A stretch of DNA of 64,000 bases from Streptomyces sp. NBRC 110611 (GTDB lineage Bacteria; Actinomycetota; Actinomycetes; Streptomycetales; Streptomycetaceae): positions 367,713 through 431,712 of the forward strand of contig NZ_BBUY01000002.1 in the NCBI RefSeq assembly GCF_001590865.1, written 5' to 3'. The position numbers and the translations under genes are program-made. Position 1 is the first letter of the stretch, and the number at the start of each line of letters is the position of its first letter. This document shows positions 63,638 through 64,000 of this stretch, in pieces. The notes below the pieces were generated by a model, which was given only the letters and a program-made list of their open reading frames with translations, was not told the origin of the DNA and did not search any database.

Positions 63638-64000
63638 ATGGAAAGCCGTCGTCTCACTCTCCTCGGCCGGCTCGCGATGCTCGCCTGCCTGCCGTACCTC
63701 GCCCTCAAACTGCTGTGGGTGCTGGGCTTCGACATCGGTGTCGTCGACCCCCATCGCTTCAGCCGCACCACCTGGGTGGCGGCCAATGTCTTCACCTTCC
63801 TGCTCGACGCCATCGCCGCGGTGGTGGCGCACACCCTGACCCGCCCGGCCGGCCGGCGGACCCCCGCCTGGCTGCTGCTGTTCCCGCTGTGGGCGGCGTC
63901 CGGGCTGCTCATCCCGCTGATCGCCGGCGTTCTGGGCGGCAGCCTGGCCGGCGTGTTCACCGACCTCCCGCACCCGATGGGCTCCGGCAACTTCCTCCAG
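63638..64000 (+). CDS. Membrane protein, N-terminal part (cut by window edge)
   Basis: ATG 63638 follows GGAAGG and opens 121 codons that run off the right edge. The product has hydrophobic helices LAMLACLPYLALKLLWVLGF, VAANVFTFLLDAIAAVVAH and WLLLFPLWAASGLLIPLIAG, with arginines on alternate sides, so at least three membrane segments. I do not recognise the family. It lies 96 bases after the acyl-CoA synthetase stop. Confidence 0.75.
   Translation, partial: MESRRLTLLGRLAMLACLPYLALKLLWVLGFDIGVVDPHRFSRTTWVAANVFTFLLDAIAAVVAHTLTRPAGRRTPAWLLLFPLWAASGLLIPLIAGVLGGSLAGVFTDLPHPMGSGNFLQ

Overview
The window reads as chromosomal DNA of a Streptomyces or very close relative. It is very GC-rich and uses GTG and TTG starts with AGGAGG-type ribosome sites. 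Families present include four cytochromes P450, an F420-type luciferase-like oxidoreductase, a secreted RHS toxin protein, a DUF6545/MAB_1171c-type membrane protein and FdhD. All assignments come from reading the translations; no database search was run.

Region 1 (1-9.6 kb) is part of a natural-product tailoring cluster: a PhyH-type dioxygenase (cut by the left edge), three P450s, an Asp/Glu-racemase-like enzyme, a luciferase-like oxidoreductase, an O-methyltransferase, a glycine-amidinotransferase-like enzyme and a short-chain dehydrogenase. No scaffold-building enzyme (PKS, NRPS, terpene cyclase) lies in the window, so the product is unknown; the amidinotransferase points to a guanidino group. 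Two of the P450s lack the usual I-helix threonine.

Region 2 (9.8-25.7 kb) is a single leftward seven-gene operon: a ComEC-like metallo-beta-lactamase hydrolase, three giant proteins (1486, 734 and 1479 aa) and three smaller proteins sharing one N-terminal module, two of them with a second shared domain. One smaller protein carries a discoidin-like insertion and another three perfect-period 37-residue repeats. I recognise no described system with this make-up; it is my leading candidate for something new.

Region 3 (25.7-29.0 kb) is a gene-poor scar with transposase debris, a GNAT fragment and two tiny genes facing each other across a strong hairpin.

Region 4 (29.1-42.6 kb) is a secreted polymorphic-toxin locus. 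A DNRLRE/FG-GAP secreted protein diverges from a 2394-aa RHS protein with a signal peptide, HINT domain and nuclease-like tip. A SUKH immunity gene follows, then a second immunity-like gene, an orphan toxin tip with a HINT fragment and its own small immunity candidate. Near-identical hairpins follow the immunity genes. An MmpS-like lipoprotein and a membrane-anchored DsbA-like protein close the region.

Region 5 (42.9-50.4 kb) has a decayed serine recombinase, a truncated prolyl oligopeptidase, an HTH protein, and a cassette of HTH regulator, ImmA/IrrE-type protease, DUF6545 membrane protein and P450 (the last three translationally coupled). A tRNA-Leu(GAG) with a strong terminator marks the right end.

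Region 6 (50.4-64.0 kb) looks like ordinary chromosome: aldehyde dehydrogenase, chorismate mutase, FAD monooxygenase, FdhD, secreted sialidase, bile-acid-symporter-family transporter with a divergent LysR regulator, FadD-like acyl-CoA synthetase and the start of a membrane protein. A large nested palindrome sits between the dehydrogenase and the mutase.
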